A stretch of DNA of 64,000 bases from Anatilimnocola floriformis (GTDB lineage: Bacteria; Planctomycetota; Planctomycetia; Pirellulales; Pirellulaceae): assembly GCF_024256385.1 (NCBI RefSeq), contig NZ_JAMLFW010000001.1, positions 1,178,001 through 1,242,000 of the forward strand. Reading direction: 5' to 3'. This document shows, in pieces, positions 35,594 to 44,630 of the stretch. Position 1 is the first letter of the stretch. Every line of letters starts with the position of its first letter. A program made the translations under genes and the position numbers. The notes below the pieces were generated by a model. It did no database searches, was not told the origin of the DNA, and was given only the letters and a program-made list of their open reading frames with translations.

Positions 35594-37633
35594 TCAAGTT
35601 GCCGGCGGGGTCGTGAGTGGCTGAGTGGCCAGAATCTTCGAATAGCGAATCGTCGCCTCGAGCAGATAGTAGTCGCCAAAGACCAGGCTCACGTTATTTC
35701 CCGGATAGTTGCGCGCGCCGTGCAATAGCAGGCCGGGGTGGTCACTCCCCGCCGAGAAATAATCGGGCGAGGTGAGCGACTCCAAAATCCTACCCGCCGC
35801 AGTGAAATATTTCTGCTGGCGAATCGGATCGGTCTCGAGCGTGCTGAGTTCCAGCAAGCCAGACGCCGCGATCGCCGCTGCCGAAGAATCTTTGTGTGCG
35901 ATGTCGGTATAGGTCGAGCTGAAATCGGCCTGCGGCACCATGTCTTCGGGCAGGTGCGAGATGAACCAGTCTGCCGTTTTGCGGGCAGTCTCCAGGAATT
36001 TCACATCGCCCGTTTCGCGATACGTCATCGTGAAGCCATACACCGACCATGCTTGGCCGCGGGCCCAAGTCGTCTCGGTGCTGATGCCGCCGGCGTTCGA
36101 TTTCGACAGCGGTTTGCCGGTCGCCGTGTTGTAGGTCACCACGTGATAAGTGCTGCCGTCGGGGCGCACGTGATTCAACATCGCCTGCGTCGCATGACTC
36201 GCGGCCATGTTGTAAAGGTCTTGCGAGGTTCCACCCTTGGAGGTCGTGCCGCCGTGCTTCGCGGCGTTGAAGAGCAACTCGACGTTCATCATCGAATCGA
36301 TGATCACGCGATTGCTCCCCCAGGAATCGAGCGCGCCATACTTGGGGTTGAAGCGTGCGCTCAGCGAACGCGCCGCGGCGTTCACGACGGCTTGATACGT
36401 CGCATTGCCGGTCAGTCGCGCACCTTGGCCAAAGCTATCCAGAATCATGAACCCTAGGTCGTGATTGCCAGTGTCGTTCTTTTGACCCTCAATGCCTGCC
36501 TGCCACGCTTTGGCTCGCGTGGCCCAAACGGCGTCGCCGGTCGCTTCGTACATTTCCCACAGCATGCCGGGATAGAAACCGCTGACCCAGTTTGCGGCGT
36601 TGGTCGTGGTCCAAGTCGTTGCACTAGCTCCGGCGTCGTTCGGATAGGCAGTCTTGACTACCGAGCGAGCATCGTAGGCCGCCAACTTTGTTGCCGCGGC
36701 CGACAGCACGCCGGCCACGTCAACGACCGGCGGACCCGGAATGACGATCGATGGCGCGGGAGCATATTCGCCGTCTCCAATGATTTCGAAGCCGTCGAGG
36801 TTGTGCGCGGCGAGCCCGATCACACTGCCGTCGAGGAATAGCTTGGGGGCGTAAGTGTTCGTGGTCGTGTTGAACTCAAACACATCTTCGTCGTCGCCTG
36901 CAGCCGTACCGACTTTGAAGGCGCCACTCGTCGACATGTAAAGTTTATCACCTTGCAGATCGATAGCATCGATTTGCTCGGTATAGGTATCGAGCAGGCG
37001 CGCGCTGCCGTCAAAATACAGTCCCCACGAACCGGCCGTTTGTGGACCGAGACCGCCGGGCGACGGCCGGAATAGCAGAATGTCTTCGCCCCAAAAGAAT
37101 GCGCTGAAATTCGGCACGTTGGCGAAGCCGCTGGTCGACAAAATCAAATTGCCGTTCGGTAAAACCGAAACAGCGTCGATGTTCTCGCTGTCCATCGTCA
37201 GCCCGACATCGCTGCCGTCGAAATACAGCGACCATGTCCCTTGAGTCTTGGTGCCGTAGCCGTTCGCGGCTGGCGTGAAACGGAGCAGGTCCTGTTTGTC
37301 GGCGGTCACTCCCGGAACGACTGCCGTGCCGGTGGTCGAAATCACCAGGCTGCCGTCGGGAAGAATGTCGAGCGCGTCGATATCTTCGGCGTCGGTATCG
37401 AGTCCCACGTCGCTGCCGTCGAACAGCATCTGATAACGGTACGATGTAATCGCACCGGTTGCGTTGCGTTCGATGTCGAGTCTGATTACGTCGGAGTCAT
37501 CGAAATCGACCCGCACGCCGTCGCTGCCTGTCACGCTGCCGGCAGCGGCTGTCGAGAAATAACTGATCTCGGCGGCGAGCACGGTACGCGCTTCGAGATT
37601 CTCAATCTGCAATCGGCGGGGTTGTGTCGACAT
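35594..37633 (-). CDS. Extracellular GH88/105-type hydrolase with N-terminal repeat domain
   Basis: A 679-residue protein. The N-terminal IENLEARTVLA is the planctomycete extracellular motif (LExR..L). Residues of about 50-300 contain three or more YFDGSDVGL/FDGS repeats with DAL/DAV turns, perhaps a beta-propeller-like or Ca-binding domain. The C-terminal 380 residues fit an (alpha/alpha)6 barrel of GH88/105: FYPGMLWEMYEATGD, NHDLGFMILDSFGQG, WGSNRVIIDSMMNVELLF, STYHVVTYN and TTWARGQAWSVYGF. GH88/105 enzymes release unsaturated uronic acids from pectin, ulvan or glycosaminoglycan fragments. KDG kinase lies downstream. Family assignment between GH88 and GH105 is not certain. Confidence 0.8.
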   Translation of the reverse strand: MSTQPRRLQIENLEARTVLAAEISYFSTAAAGSVTGSDGVRVDFDDSDVIRLDIERNATGAITSYRYQMLFDGSDVGLDTDAEDIDALDILPDGSLVISTTGTAVVPGVTADKQDLLRFTPAANGYGTKTQGTWSLYFDGSDVGLTMDSENIDAVSVLPNGNLILSTSGFANVPNFSAFFWGEDILLFRPSPGGLGPQTAGSWGLYFDGSARLLDTYTEQIDAIDLQGDKLYMSTSGAFKVGTAAGDDEDVFEFNTTTNTYAPKLFLDGSVIGLAAHNLDGFEIIGDGEYAPAPSIVIPGPPVVDVAGVLSAAATKLAAYDARSVVKTAYPNDAGASATTWTTTNAANWVSGFYPGMLWEMYEATGDAVWATRAKAWQAGIEGQKNDTGNHDLGFMILDSFGQGARLTGNATYQAVVNAAARSLSARFNPKYGALDSWGSNRVIIDSMMNVELLFNAAKHGGTTSKGGTSQDLYNMAASHATQAMLNHVRPDGSTYHVVTYNTATGKPLSKSNAGGISTETTWARGQAWSVYGFTMTYRETGDVKFLETARKTADWFISHLPEDMVPQADFSSTYTDIAHKDSSAAAIAASGLLELSTLETDPIRQQKYFTAAGRILESLTSPDYFSAGSDHPGLLLHGARNYPGNNVSLVFGDYYLLEATIRYSKILATQPLTTPPAT

Positions 37634-37731
37634 GGCTCATCATGGTGCGAGTAACAAGGGAGGGCACCAGTATAATTGGGGTAGAGAATCAGGCTGCCGT
37701 TGCTAACGATTTTTCCAGGAATTCCGCTTTC

Positions 37732-38520
37732 ATGCTGATTACGCTCACTACCGACTTCGGCGTGTCGAGCCCTTACGTCGCCGCGATGAAGGGCTCGCTG
37801 TTGTCGACCAATGCCCACGCGCGAATCGTTGACCTTACTCACAGCATCGCGCCGCAGAACATTCGCCAGGCCGCGGTCGTGCTCGCCGATGTTACGCCGT
37901 TTTTTCCGCAGGGTACTCTGCATCTCGTCGTCGTCGATCCGGGCGTCGGCACCGAGCGTGAAATCATCTATGCCGAATTCGGTGAGCAGCGGTATCTCGC
38001 GCCGGACAACGGTGTGCTCAGTTACTTGGTGCGTTACTCGCGTCCGAATTTTCTATTGAAGGTCACGGAGTCGCGCTATTGGCGAACGGCGGTTAGCAAT
38101 ACCTTTCATGGTCGCGATATTTTTGCTCCTGTCGCCGGCCACTTGTTGGCCGATACTTCGCCGAATGAAATGGGCCGAGTGACGAACCAGATGATCTGGC
38201 TCGATTGGCCCGAACCACATCTGGGGACCGATTCGGCAACGGCCGAAGTTTTGTATATCGATTCTTTCGGCAATGTGATCACCAATCTGACAACGGCCAT
38301 GCTGCGCGGTTGGCTGAGTAGCGCCGAGCCGTTGATTCGCATCGCCGGACGCGAAATCACTGGCCTGCAAACCACCTATGGCCAGCGCGGGGCCGGCGAG
38401 CTGATTGCGCTGGGCGATTCGCAGGGAAGGCTCGAAATTGCCGTGGTCAACGGCAACGCGGCAGCGCAGCTCGGCGTCGAGGCTGGCGACTCCGTGCAAA
38501 TCACCCGAAAAAGTCTTTAG
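37732..38520 (+). CDS. SAM hydroxide adenosyltransferase (DUF62/chlorinase-like)
   Basis: A 262-residue protein from the ATG at 37732. N-terminal domain: TLTTDFGVSSPYVAAMKGSL and VDPGVGTER, the hallmarks of the SAM-hydrolysing DUF62 family. C-terminal beta domain (about 175-260): EVLYIDSFGNVITNL...RLEIAVVNGNAAAQLGVEAGDSVQI. Most members hydrolyse S-adenosylmethionine to adenosine and methionine; a few are halogenases. I do not see the longer loop of fluorinases, so the hydrolase is favoured. It is transcribed toward the next two genes. Confidence 0.88.
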   Translation: MLITLTTDFGVSSPYVAAMKGSLLSTNAHARIVDLTHSIAPQNIRQAAVVLADVTPFFPQGTLHLVVVDPGVGTEREIIYAEFGEQRYLAPDNGVLSYLVRYSRPNFLLKVTESRYWRTAVSNTFHGRDIFAPVAGHLLADTSPNEMGRVTNQMIWLDWPEPHLGTDSATAEVLYIDSFGNVITNLTTAMLRGWLSSAEPLIRIAGREITGLQTTYGQRGAGELIALGDSQGRLEIAVVNGNAAAQLGVEAGDSVQITRKSL

Positions 38521-38663
38521 GAAACGAACGGCCTGCATATCTTGAAAATGTCCTGAGAACCACGGCAGGCCGCTTGGCTCCCCGCTAGCGGCATTTTAGA
38601 ATGCTGCCACGCGAGTACGCATTCTGCAGCTTCTCGCGACTCACTTCAGGGCGGAGTGCAAGA

Positions 38664-38951
38664 GTGCCGGGCAAGATCGAAGGCAAAGTCGTTTCGTACA
38701 GCGAGGCCGGCAACCTCGTTACCGACATTCCCGTGGAGCGACTCCGCACGGTGCCGCACGATCCGTCGGTTTCGGTCATCTGCGACGAGCATCAAACCGT
38801 CGGTCTCTACAAACCCGATCACAAAGAGCCCGAAATGACACTGCTCGCCCTGCTGAGCGACAGCGGCTTTTTGGAGCTGGTGATTGTTGGCGACAGCGCA
38901 AAGATCATGCTCGGCGTGCGCGCGGGCCAGCCCGTCACGGTGCAATGGTAA
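38664..38951 (+). CDS. Stand-alone SAM-hydrolase C-terminal-like domain
   Basis: The GTG at 38664 has GGAG seven bases upstream, giving 95 residues. The sequence follows the C-terminal domain of the SAM hydroxide adenosyltransferase: GKVVSYSEAGNLVTDIPVERLR aligns with the EVLYIDSFGNVITNL...ML segment, and FLELVIVGDSAKIMLGVRAGQPVTV with its RLEIAVVNGNAAAQLGVEAGDSVQI. The N-terminal catalytic half is absent. It lies 143 bases after the full-length gene and overlaps bioA by 7 bases. It may be a subunit or a duplicated relic; an earlier start at 38601 is possible. Confidence 0.6.
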   Translation: MPGKIEGKVVSYSEAGNLVTDIPVERLRTVPHDPSVSVICDEHQTVGLYKPDHKEPEMTLLALLSDSGFLELVIVGDSAKIMLGVRAGQPVTVQW

Positions 38952-40318
38952 AGCCGGATCCGCCGACAGCCGAACAACTGGCCGCCTGGGACCGCGAATT
39001 GGTCTGGCATGCCTTCACGCAGATGGCCGAGCACGAGCCGCTGCTGATCGAACGAGCCGAAGGTTGCACCCTCTACGATGTCGATGGCCGGGCCCTGCTC
39101 GATGGCGTGAGCAGTCTGTGGTGCAATGTGCATGGCCATCGCCATCCGCATATTGATGCCGCGATCCGCGCGCAACTCGACAAGGTCGCGCACGTCACCC
39201 TCCTCGGCATGGCCCATCCGACGACGGTGCAACTCGCACGAAAACTCGTCGATATCGCGCCGGCCGGTTTGCAGCACGTCTTCTTCAGCGATAGCGGTGC
39301 GAGCGCGGTCGAAGTCGCGCTGAAGATGGCCTTTCAATATTGGCAGCAATGTGCCGACTCGAATTTAACCGGGCCGCAGCCGAAGAAAACGAAGTACCTC
39401 GCCTTCGACAACGCCTACCACGGCGACACGCTCGGCAGCGTGAGTGTCGGCGGCGTGGCGCGGTTTCATGAAATGTTCAGGCCGCTGCTGTTCGAAGTCT
39501 TGCGCATCCCCACGCCGAGACTCTTTCGGTTGGCCGCCGGCGTGACGCGCGAAACGGCGGCTCGCTATTTTCTGGAGTGCGTCGAACTCCTGCTGCAAGA
39601 ACGTCACGAGGAAATCGCCGCAATCGTGATCGAGCCGCTCATGCAATGTGCAGCCGGCATGATCCTGCATCCGCCCGGATTTTTGCGTGGCGTGCGTGAG
39701 TTGGCGACAAAGTACAACGTGCTGCTGATCGCCGATGAAGTCGCCGTCGGTATGGGGCGCACGGGCAAGATGTTTGCCTGCGAAAATGAAGGCGTCGAGC
39801 CCGATCTCCTCTGCCTGGCCAAAGGCTTGACCGGCGGCTATCTGCCACTCGCTGCAACGCTCGCGACCGATCGCATCTGGCAGGCGTTTCTCGGCAGCTA
39901 CGAATCGTCGCGGACTTTTTTCCACGGACATACTTACGGCGGCAATCCTCTGGGTGCTGCTGCCGCTGTTGCGACGCTCGAAGTTTTCGAAAACGAACAA
40001 ACGCTCGCCAACTTGCAGCCGAAAATCGCTCGGTTGACAGAGCACCTGCAGCGCATCGCCCAACTGCCGCACGTCGGCGACATCCGGCAGCTTGGTTTCA
40101 TCGCCGGCATCGAACTCGTACGTAGCCGCACGACGAACGAAGCCTTCCCTTGGAGTGAGCGTCGCGGTCAGCAAGTTTGCAATCACGCCCTGACTCGAGG
40201 CGTGTGGTTACGGCCCCTCGGCAACGTCGTGGTGATCCTGCCACCGTTGAGCGTGACACTCGCAGAGCTCGACCAGATTTGCTTGGCCGTGGAAGAAGGG
40301 ATCCGGCAAATCAATTAG
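38945..40318 (+). CDS. bioA: Adenosylmethionine-8-amino-7-oxononanoate aminotransferase
   Basis: The 457-residue PLP enzyme has the BioA opening WHAFTQMAEHEP, SLWCNVHGHRHP, the FFSDSGASAVEVALKMAFQYW segment, LAFDNAYHGDTLGSVSVGG and LLCLAKGLTGGYLPLAATL, where the Lys forms the Schiff base. It makes 7,8-diaminononanoate in biotin synthesis and uses SAM as the amino donor, which is notable next to a SAM-hydrolysing enzyme. The start codon overlaps the previous stop (ATGGTAA), so translation is coupled to the preceding small gene. The other bio genes are not in the window. Confidence 0.93.
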   Translation: MVKPDPPTAEQLAAWDRELVWHAFTQMAEHEPLLIERAEGCTLYDVDGRALLDGVSSLWCNVHGHRHPHIDAAIRAQLDKVAHVTLLGMAHPTTVQLARKLVDIAPAGLQHVFFSDSGASAVEVALKMAFQYWQQCADSNLTGPQPKKTKYLAFDNAYHGDTLGSVSVGGVARFHEMFRPLLFEVLRIPTPRLFRLAAGVTRETAARYFLECVELLLQERHEEIAAIVIEPLMQCAAGMILHPPGFLRGVRELATKYNVLLIADEVAVGMGRTGKMFACENEGVEPDLLCLAKGLTGGYLPLAATLATDRIWQAFLGSYESSRTFFHGHTYGGNPLGAAAAVATLEVFENEQTLANLQPKIARLTEHLQRIAQLPHVGDIRQLGFIAGIELVRSRTTNEAFPWSERRGQQVCNHALTRGVWLRPLGNVVVILPPLSVTLAELDQICLAVEEGIRQIN

Positions 40319-40338
40319 CCTGCCGTCGGCAATCAGTT

Positions 40339-41574
40339 TTATTTTTCCCAGTGGCCATTCGAGATCCACTGCCAGCTTCCTTTGCCGTCGAAGTCGGCTT
40401 TGCCAGATTTCAATAGCCGCATCTTGTGTTTGCGTTCGACACAAAAAAGCTCCACATACTTTTCGTTCCGATCAACTTCGACGTAGTTCAATGTTACTTT
40501 GCCGGTCGTATGCGAAGTCTCGACCCAGCTCCTGCCGACCTTGCGGATTGTGGTTTTATACGTCTCGTTGATCCAAACATTCGAGAAGCCGAAATCTCGC
40601 TCCTTCACGGCCGCTGCGACGTTCGGCGCTGGCGAGTCGGTCGCATCGGGCAGACTCTTCAGCCGGCTCTCGACTTTCGCCTTTGTCAAACCACTGAGCA
40701 TCGGAATCGCGCGGCGGTACCAACTTGCCGCGTGCATCTGCGTTCGTTGTTTGCCGAGGTCTTCGAGCGATTCGGAGACCTTCCACCAGGCGTCGCCAAC
40801 CTTTAGTGAGTCCGGCTTGGCTTCGAGCTCGAGTATCGCTGCTGCCTTGAAATCGTTGTCTGACCCGAGCGCGAGCATCGACACGCCCCGTGGCCAATCG
40901 CCTTTGACACAGCAGAGAAATTTTCCGACCGCCTGGTTCGCTTCGGGATCGGTTGGCTTGGCGTCGAGCGTTTCGCGAGCTTGCTGCACTGCGAGGAAAG
41001 CTGCCGCGATATCGTCGACCTCCTTGGCCTTGAGCGTGGCACGCTTGATCAGCTCGACGCTTTCGGCTCCTCGCGCACAAACGACGGCTAGTTCGGCGAT
41101 TGACTTAGCGTGGGGGTATTGATCGGCGGCGACTGTTTCGTTGACCAGCGACAGGAGTTGCTCCGCGCAAGCCAGCTGGGCTTTCGCAGGCTTCGACGCC
41201 TTGGCTGCCGCCGTAGCGGCATCGACCTTTAGTTGCATGGCATCGACTGTGAATTCGGCGGTGATGCAGCGGACTGCTTCGAGCGCACCTGGCAGATCAC
41301 CCTGCTGCGAGTAGATGTCGCGCGCGATGCGAAACAGCACATACTGGCCGGGCGGGTCGTCCTTAGTCGCCACGCCTTCCGTCAGCAGCTTCTTGGCCAA
41401 CTCTACTTTCGCGGCGGGCGTTTTGGCCTTTTCGTAATCGGCCTTGTAGACCTCGGCCACAACTCGCGCTGACTCAGCTAGGGCCGCTTCGCTCGGCACT
41501 GGTAACTTCGCGCGCGGCTCTTGCGCCCAGGCGGTGGGGTGAAAGAATAGGACTGCGAAGAGCAGGTAACGCAT
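40339..41574 (-). CDS. Exported planctomycete repeat protein
   Basis: A 411-residue protein from the ATG at 41574 with a signal peptide ending at AWA-Q. Its first half is helical with TPR-like spacing (YEKAKTPAAKVELAKKLL, LPGALEAVRCITAEF). It contains the planctomycete signature GDWPRGVSMLALGSD...VGDAWWKVSESLEDL and ASWYRRAIPMLSGLTKAKVESRL, which I recognise from many planctomycete exported proteins, several of them fused to sulfatase or LamG-type domains. The C-terminal 90 residues form a beta-rich domain. It converges on bioA with a 20-base gap. Function unknown. Confidence 0.75.
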   Translation of the reverse strand: MRYLLFAVLFFHPTAWAQEPRAKLPVPSEAALAESARVVAEVYKADYEKAKTPAAKVELAKKLLTEGVATKDDPPGQYVLFRIARDIYSQQGDLPGALEAVRCITAEFTVDAMQLKVDAATAAAKASKPAKAQLACAEQLLSLVNETVAADQYPHAKSIAELAVVCARGAESVELIKRATLKAKEVDDIAAAFLAVQQARETLDAKPTDPEANQAVGKFLCCVKGDWPRGVSMLALGSDNDFKAAAILELEAKPDSLKVGDAWWKVSESLEDLGKQRTQMHAASWYRRAIPMLSGLTKAKVESRLKSLPDATDSPAPNVAAAVKERDFGFSNVWINETYKTTIRKVGRSWVETSHTTGKVTLNYVEVDRNEKYVELFCVERKHKMRLLKSGKADFDGKGSWQWISNGHWEK

Positions 41575-41913
41575 CGCATGCCTCGAAGTACTGGCGGGAC
41601 TTTTGCACGACGATTCGAAGTTTAACACCGCCGAGCTGCAATATCGACGGCGGCGATTGCTGCGAGTGAGGTGTGGCTTTTTGCGGAACATTCTTAAACA
41701 CACTCGCCCTACTCTCATAACAATTCGATCAAATATTTTTTATTTGTGGCGGCGATCTTGATTTCGTATGTTGACCCAATCGCGGTTGGCTTTGATTCTT
41801 GGGTCCTTCTTCCCTGCCCCTGCCCTCCTGTCAGGATCGATCCGTTCAGGTTGCCGCGAGCTCATCTTTTTCGGGACAGGTTTCATTCGGAACAGGTTTG
41901 TGGGAGGCGTACG

Positions 41914-43782
41914 ATGTGTACACGCTGGAGGCGGAAGGGGTTTTCGTTATTATTGATCATGGTGGGAATCGGCGGGATTTTGTTCCTGCCGGCTTACACG
42001 ATTCAGGCAGTCGAGCGGAGCGGCTCGACTAAAGAGTCGTTGCAAAAGTCCGAGAAGCAAGCGACCGAAGCGGTTCGTGAAGCTCTGCAACGCGAAGTCT
42101 ATGGTCTGATGGAAGATCGTGAAAAGCTGCTGTCGGAGGCAGCTCTCGCGGCGCCCGACAATCGAGCGGTGCGCTGGCAGCTGGGTTATGTTCGCACGGC
42201 TGAAGGCGAATGGCTGAACTCTCAAGACCATCCCAGCAAACGGCGTGAAGCGCAGCTCCGTGCTTACGACCAACGGCGGAATAAGGCGGGGGAGAACGCG
42301 CAGGGACAGTTCGAACTAGCCGACTGGTGTGCCAAGCAAGGACTTCGCGATCAGGAGCGGGTTCATCTGCAACGAGTCTGCGAGCTCGAGCCAAATCATG
42401 CCCAGGCCTGGGGACGTCTCGGTTTCGTCCGCGTCGGCAATCGCTGGGTGAGTGGTGCAGAAATCGCTCGCCAGCAGACCGCGGCCAGCGAATCGCAAAA
42501 GGCGCTCGCTTGGTGGACTCCGCGATTGGAAAAGATCGCGGCGAATCTGGCGGCCAACGATGCCGAGCAACGGGCCGCGGCAGTCGCGCAAATTCGGGAA
42601 ATCAAGACCGTCGAAGCGCTGCCCGCTTTGCAACGAGTGATTGCCAGTCGCGGCGAGCAGGCGGAATTGCTCGTCGTCGAAGTGACGGCTGCGATGACCG
42701 ATCCTGCTGCAGTCGCGGCGCTCGCCCGGCATGCGGTGTTCTCGCCTTCGCTCACCGTTCGTAAGGCAGCCGTTGCCAAATTGCAAACCTGCAGCCGCGA
42801 ACAATTTGTGCCGCTGCTCGCTTCTTCGATGTTCACTCCTGTCCGTTCACGCATCGAAGAGATGTCGCTACCGAACGGCCGAATGGGCTATCGTCATGCC
42901 TTCATTCGCGAAGGAGCGGAAGCGCACGAACTGATGGTGCTCGACACGCAGTATCGTCGCATTGCCGCGCCGAACGCCGATCCGGCGGATTCATATCGAC
43001 GGATGGCGCGCGACGCCCAGAGCACCGCGCTCGCCATGGAGCAGGCCGCGGCTGCCCAGAATGCCGCGACCACCGCCCTCAACGACCGCATCGGTTGGGT
43101 GCTGAATCAGGCGACGGCGGCCAACTTGCCCGCCGTTCCTGACGAGTGGTGGTCTTGGTGGCTGAAGGAAAATGAGGTCTACGTCGCTACGGCGAAGAGC
43201 GTGGCGACCATTCAGCATTCGCGCACGGTCTACATCGTCGAACGCGATCCGACGGCAACCGGAGGCGGCGGAAGCGCGCCCGCTGCGCCCGGTCCGCGGC
43301 GCGACGGCCCGATGTTTCCTGCGCATGGTTTTGATTGCCTCGTGGCCGGCACTCCGGTTTGGACGGAACGTGGCGAACTTGCCATCGAAAAAATCCGGCC
43401 CGGCGATCTGGTTCTCTCGCGCGACGTCGACTCCGGTGAACTCGCCTACAAGCCGGTGCTGCGCACCACGGTTCGCCCCGAAGGCTTGCTGGTGAAGATC
43501 TCGGTCGGCAAGGAAGTGTTCGAAACCAGCAGCGGCCATCCCTTCTGGGTTTCGGGCCAAGGTTGGCGCAAGGCGCGCGAACTAGAAGCCGGCATGGTTC
43601 TGAACGGCGCATTCGGTCCTCTCAGCGTCGTGGAAGTCGGCCAATCGCCAGCGGCGCCGACCTACAACTTGATCGTGGCCGATTTCAACACCTACTTCGT
43701 CGGCCACCAGAGACTTCTCTCGCATGACAACACTATGCGGCAACCAACCAAGGCGATCGTGCCGGGGTTGTTGGCTGAGTAG
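41914..43782 (+). CDS. Exported HEAT/TPR-like protein with C-terminal Hint domain
   Basis: A 622-residue protein; the ATG at 41914 follows GGGAGG by seven bases. After an N-terminal membrane segment (LLLIMVGIGGILFLPAYTI), a TPR-like region and HEAT-like helices run to about residue 370. A Gly/Pro linker precedes the Hint domain at about 470-605. The domain has C475-LVAGTPV, IEKIRPGDLVLSRD, the block with SSGHPFWV (H542) and YNLIVADFNTYFVG...LLSHDN. These are the intein-like landmarks used for self-cleavage in polymorphic toxins. Only about 16 residues follow, so no toxin cargo is present. The domain may cleave or be a remnant. Confidence 0.8.
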   Translation: MCTRWRRKGFSLLLIMVGIGGILFLPAYTIQAVERSGSTKESLQKSEKQATEAVREALQREVYGLMEDREKLLSEAALAAPDNRAVRWQLGYVRTAEGEWLNSQDHPSKRREAQLRAYDQRRNKAGENAQGQFELADWCAKQGLRDQERVHLQRVCELEPNHAQAWGRLGFVRVGNRWVSGAEIARQQTAASESQKALAWWTPRLEKIAANLAANDAEQRAAAVAQIREIKTVEALPALQRVIASRGEQAELLVVEVTAAMTDPAAVAALARHAVFSPSLTVRKAAVAKLQTCSREQFVPLLASSMFTPVRSRIEEMSLPNGRMGYRHAFIREGAEAHELMVLDTQYRRIAAPNADPADSYRRMARDAQSTALAMEQAAAAQNAATTALNDRIGWVLNQATAANLPAVPDEWWSWWLKENEVYVATAKSVATIQHSRTVYIVERDPTATGGGGSAPAAPGPRRDGPMFPAHGFDCLVAGTPVWTERGELAIEKIRPGDLVLSRDVDSGELAYKPVLRTTVRPEGLLVKISVGKEVFETSSGHPFWVSGQGWRKARELEAGMVLNGAFGPLSVVEVGQSPAAPTYNLIVADFNTYFVGHQRLLSHDNTMRQPTKAIVPGLLAE

Positions 43783-44188
43783 GAGCGTGATTGTTGTGGG
43801 CGAGTTTCACGCTTCGGCCCCTCACCCTATCCCTCTCCCCGGAGTACCGGGGCGAGGGGACCGGATAGCGCGGCAGCTCTCTGCGAATGGCAGAGCCCTA
43901 GGGGGTGAACCTACGGCCGACGCACGAAGCGCTCGCGATGCGGCCGAAAGAACTCGCGATACCAAAAAGGATAGCCTGCGTGACGCCGAGGTTGCTCTGG
44001 AAGATTGCATAAAGAAAAAGCGGCTATGGAACAGTAATCTCTAAGCCAGCCACAACTGAAAGACAAGGGAGAGGCAATTAACGAGTCGATTATCACTAAT
44101 GCCACTGTATTGCGATATCTATTGAAATGTGCAATTGATGTTCGCTGTGCGCGCCTCTGAGATTTGCGCTCGGTTGGAGGTAGACTAA
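43783..44188. other. Intergenic region after the Hint gene
   Basis: A dispersed palindrome lies at 43819-43861. From 43876 to 44044 one frame reads RDAAERTRDTKKDSLRDAEVALED..., which looks like helical protein sequence but has no start or ribosome-binding site. It may be a decayed piece of a neighbouring coding region. No other feature was seen. Confidence 0.35.
43819..43861. repeat. Dispersed CCTCTCCCCGG...CCGGGGCGAGG palindrome
   Basis: CCTCTCCCCGG and CCGGGGCGAGG form nearly perfect arms around AGTA. A related copy is at 44598-44630 and a degenerate one at 592-645. It resembles the small intergenic palindromes dispersed in planctomycete genomes. Confidence 0.65.
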
Positions 44189-44491
44189 ATGGCGTCAAGT
44201 CCAAAAGAACCCGATTCCATATGTCGATCTGCACCCATTCCTTCGGTTTTTGAAGTGAGCCAAGGAAGGTTGCGCCTCTTCGGAAACATACTTTTTGTAT
44301 TAGCGTTTGTTCCAAATGTAATTATTTTCTACGAACTGCTGCGGTTGAATGATGAAACTGACCTTGCTAGTTTGTGGTCGCGATTTCGCTTTTATGCGAT
44401 CACCGGTTTATGTTTGGGTGCCGTTTCAGCGATCCTTATCGGCATAACAAAATACAGACTGCTAAGGCGAGCGGCTAGTAAGCAAGATTAG
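44189..44491 (+). CDS. Small membrane protein
   Basis: The ATG at 44189 has GGAGG nine bases upstream, giving 100 residues. Two membrane segments are seen (LFGNILFVLAFVPNVIIFYELL and FYAITGLCLGAVSAILIGI), separated by a polar loop, with a basic tail. The sequence is visibly A+T-richer than its neighbours, which hints at transfer. It sits after the Hint-domain gene where polymorphic-toxin loci keep immunity genes, but there is no direct evidence of that role. Confidence 0.65.
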   Translation: MASSPKEPDSICRSAPIPSVFEVSQGRLRLFGNILFVLAFVPNVIIFYELLRLNDETDLASLWSRFRFYAITGLCLGAVSAILIGITKYRLLRRAASKQD

Positions 44492-44597
44492 AACTAAACG
44501 CGGAATAACGGCGGCATTTGGAGGGAGCTTCGATTTCCAGATGGAGCCGTTTCTAGCAGGTCTGCGTTGAACTGCACCGCTCCGATCCCCGTCACCC

Positions 44598-44630
44598 CTA
44601 TCCCTCTCCCCGGAGTTCTGAGGAGAGGGG
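44598..44630. repeat. Dispersed CCCTCTCCCCGGAG palindrome, second copy
   Basis: TATCCCTCTCCCCGGAG is shared with 43829-43844 and the right arm is GAGGAGAGGGG. This copy precedes the ABC transporter genes. It is not followed by T's. Confidence 0.6.

Noticed and set aside
37732-38520. Fluorinase or chlorinase
   Set aside because: The sequence fits the wider SAM-hydrolysing DUF62 family; the fluorinase-type insertion is not seen, so halogenation is not claimed.
43876-44044. Separate small gene after the Hint gene
   Set aside because: The helical-looking frame has no start codon with a ribosome-binding site; kept only as a possible relic.
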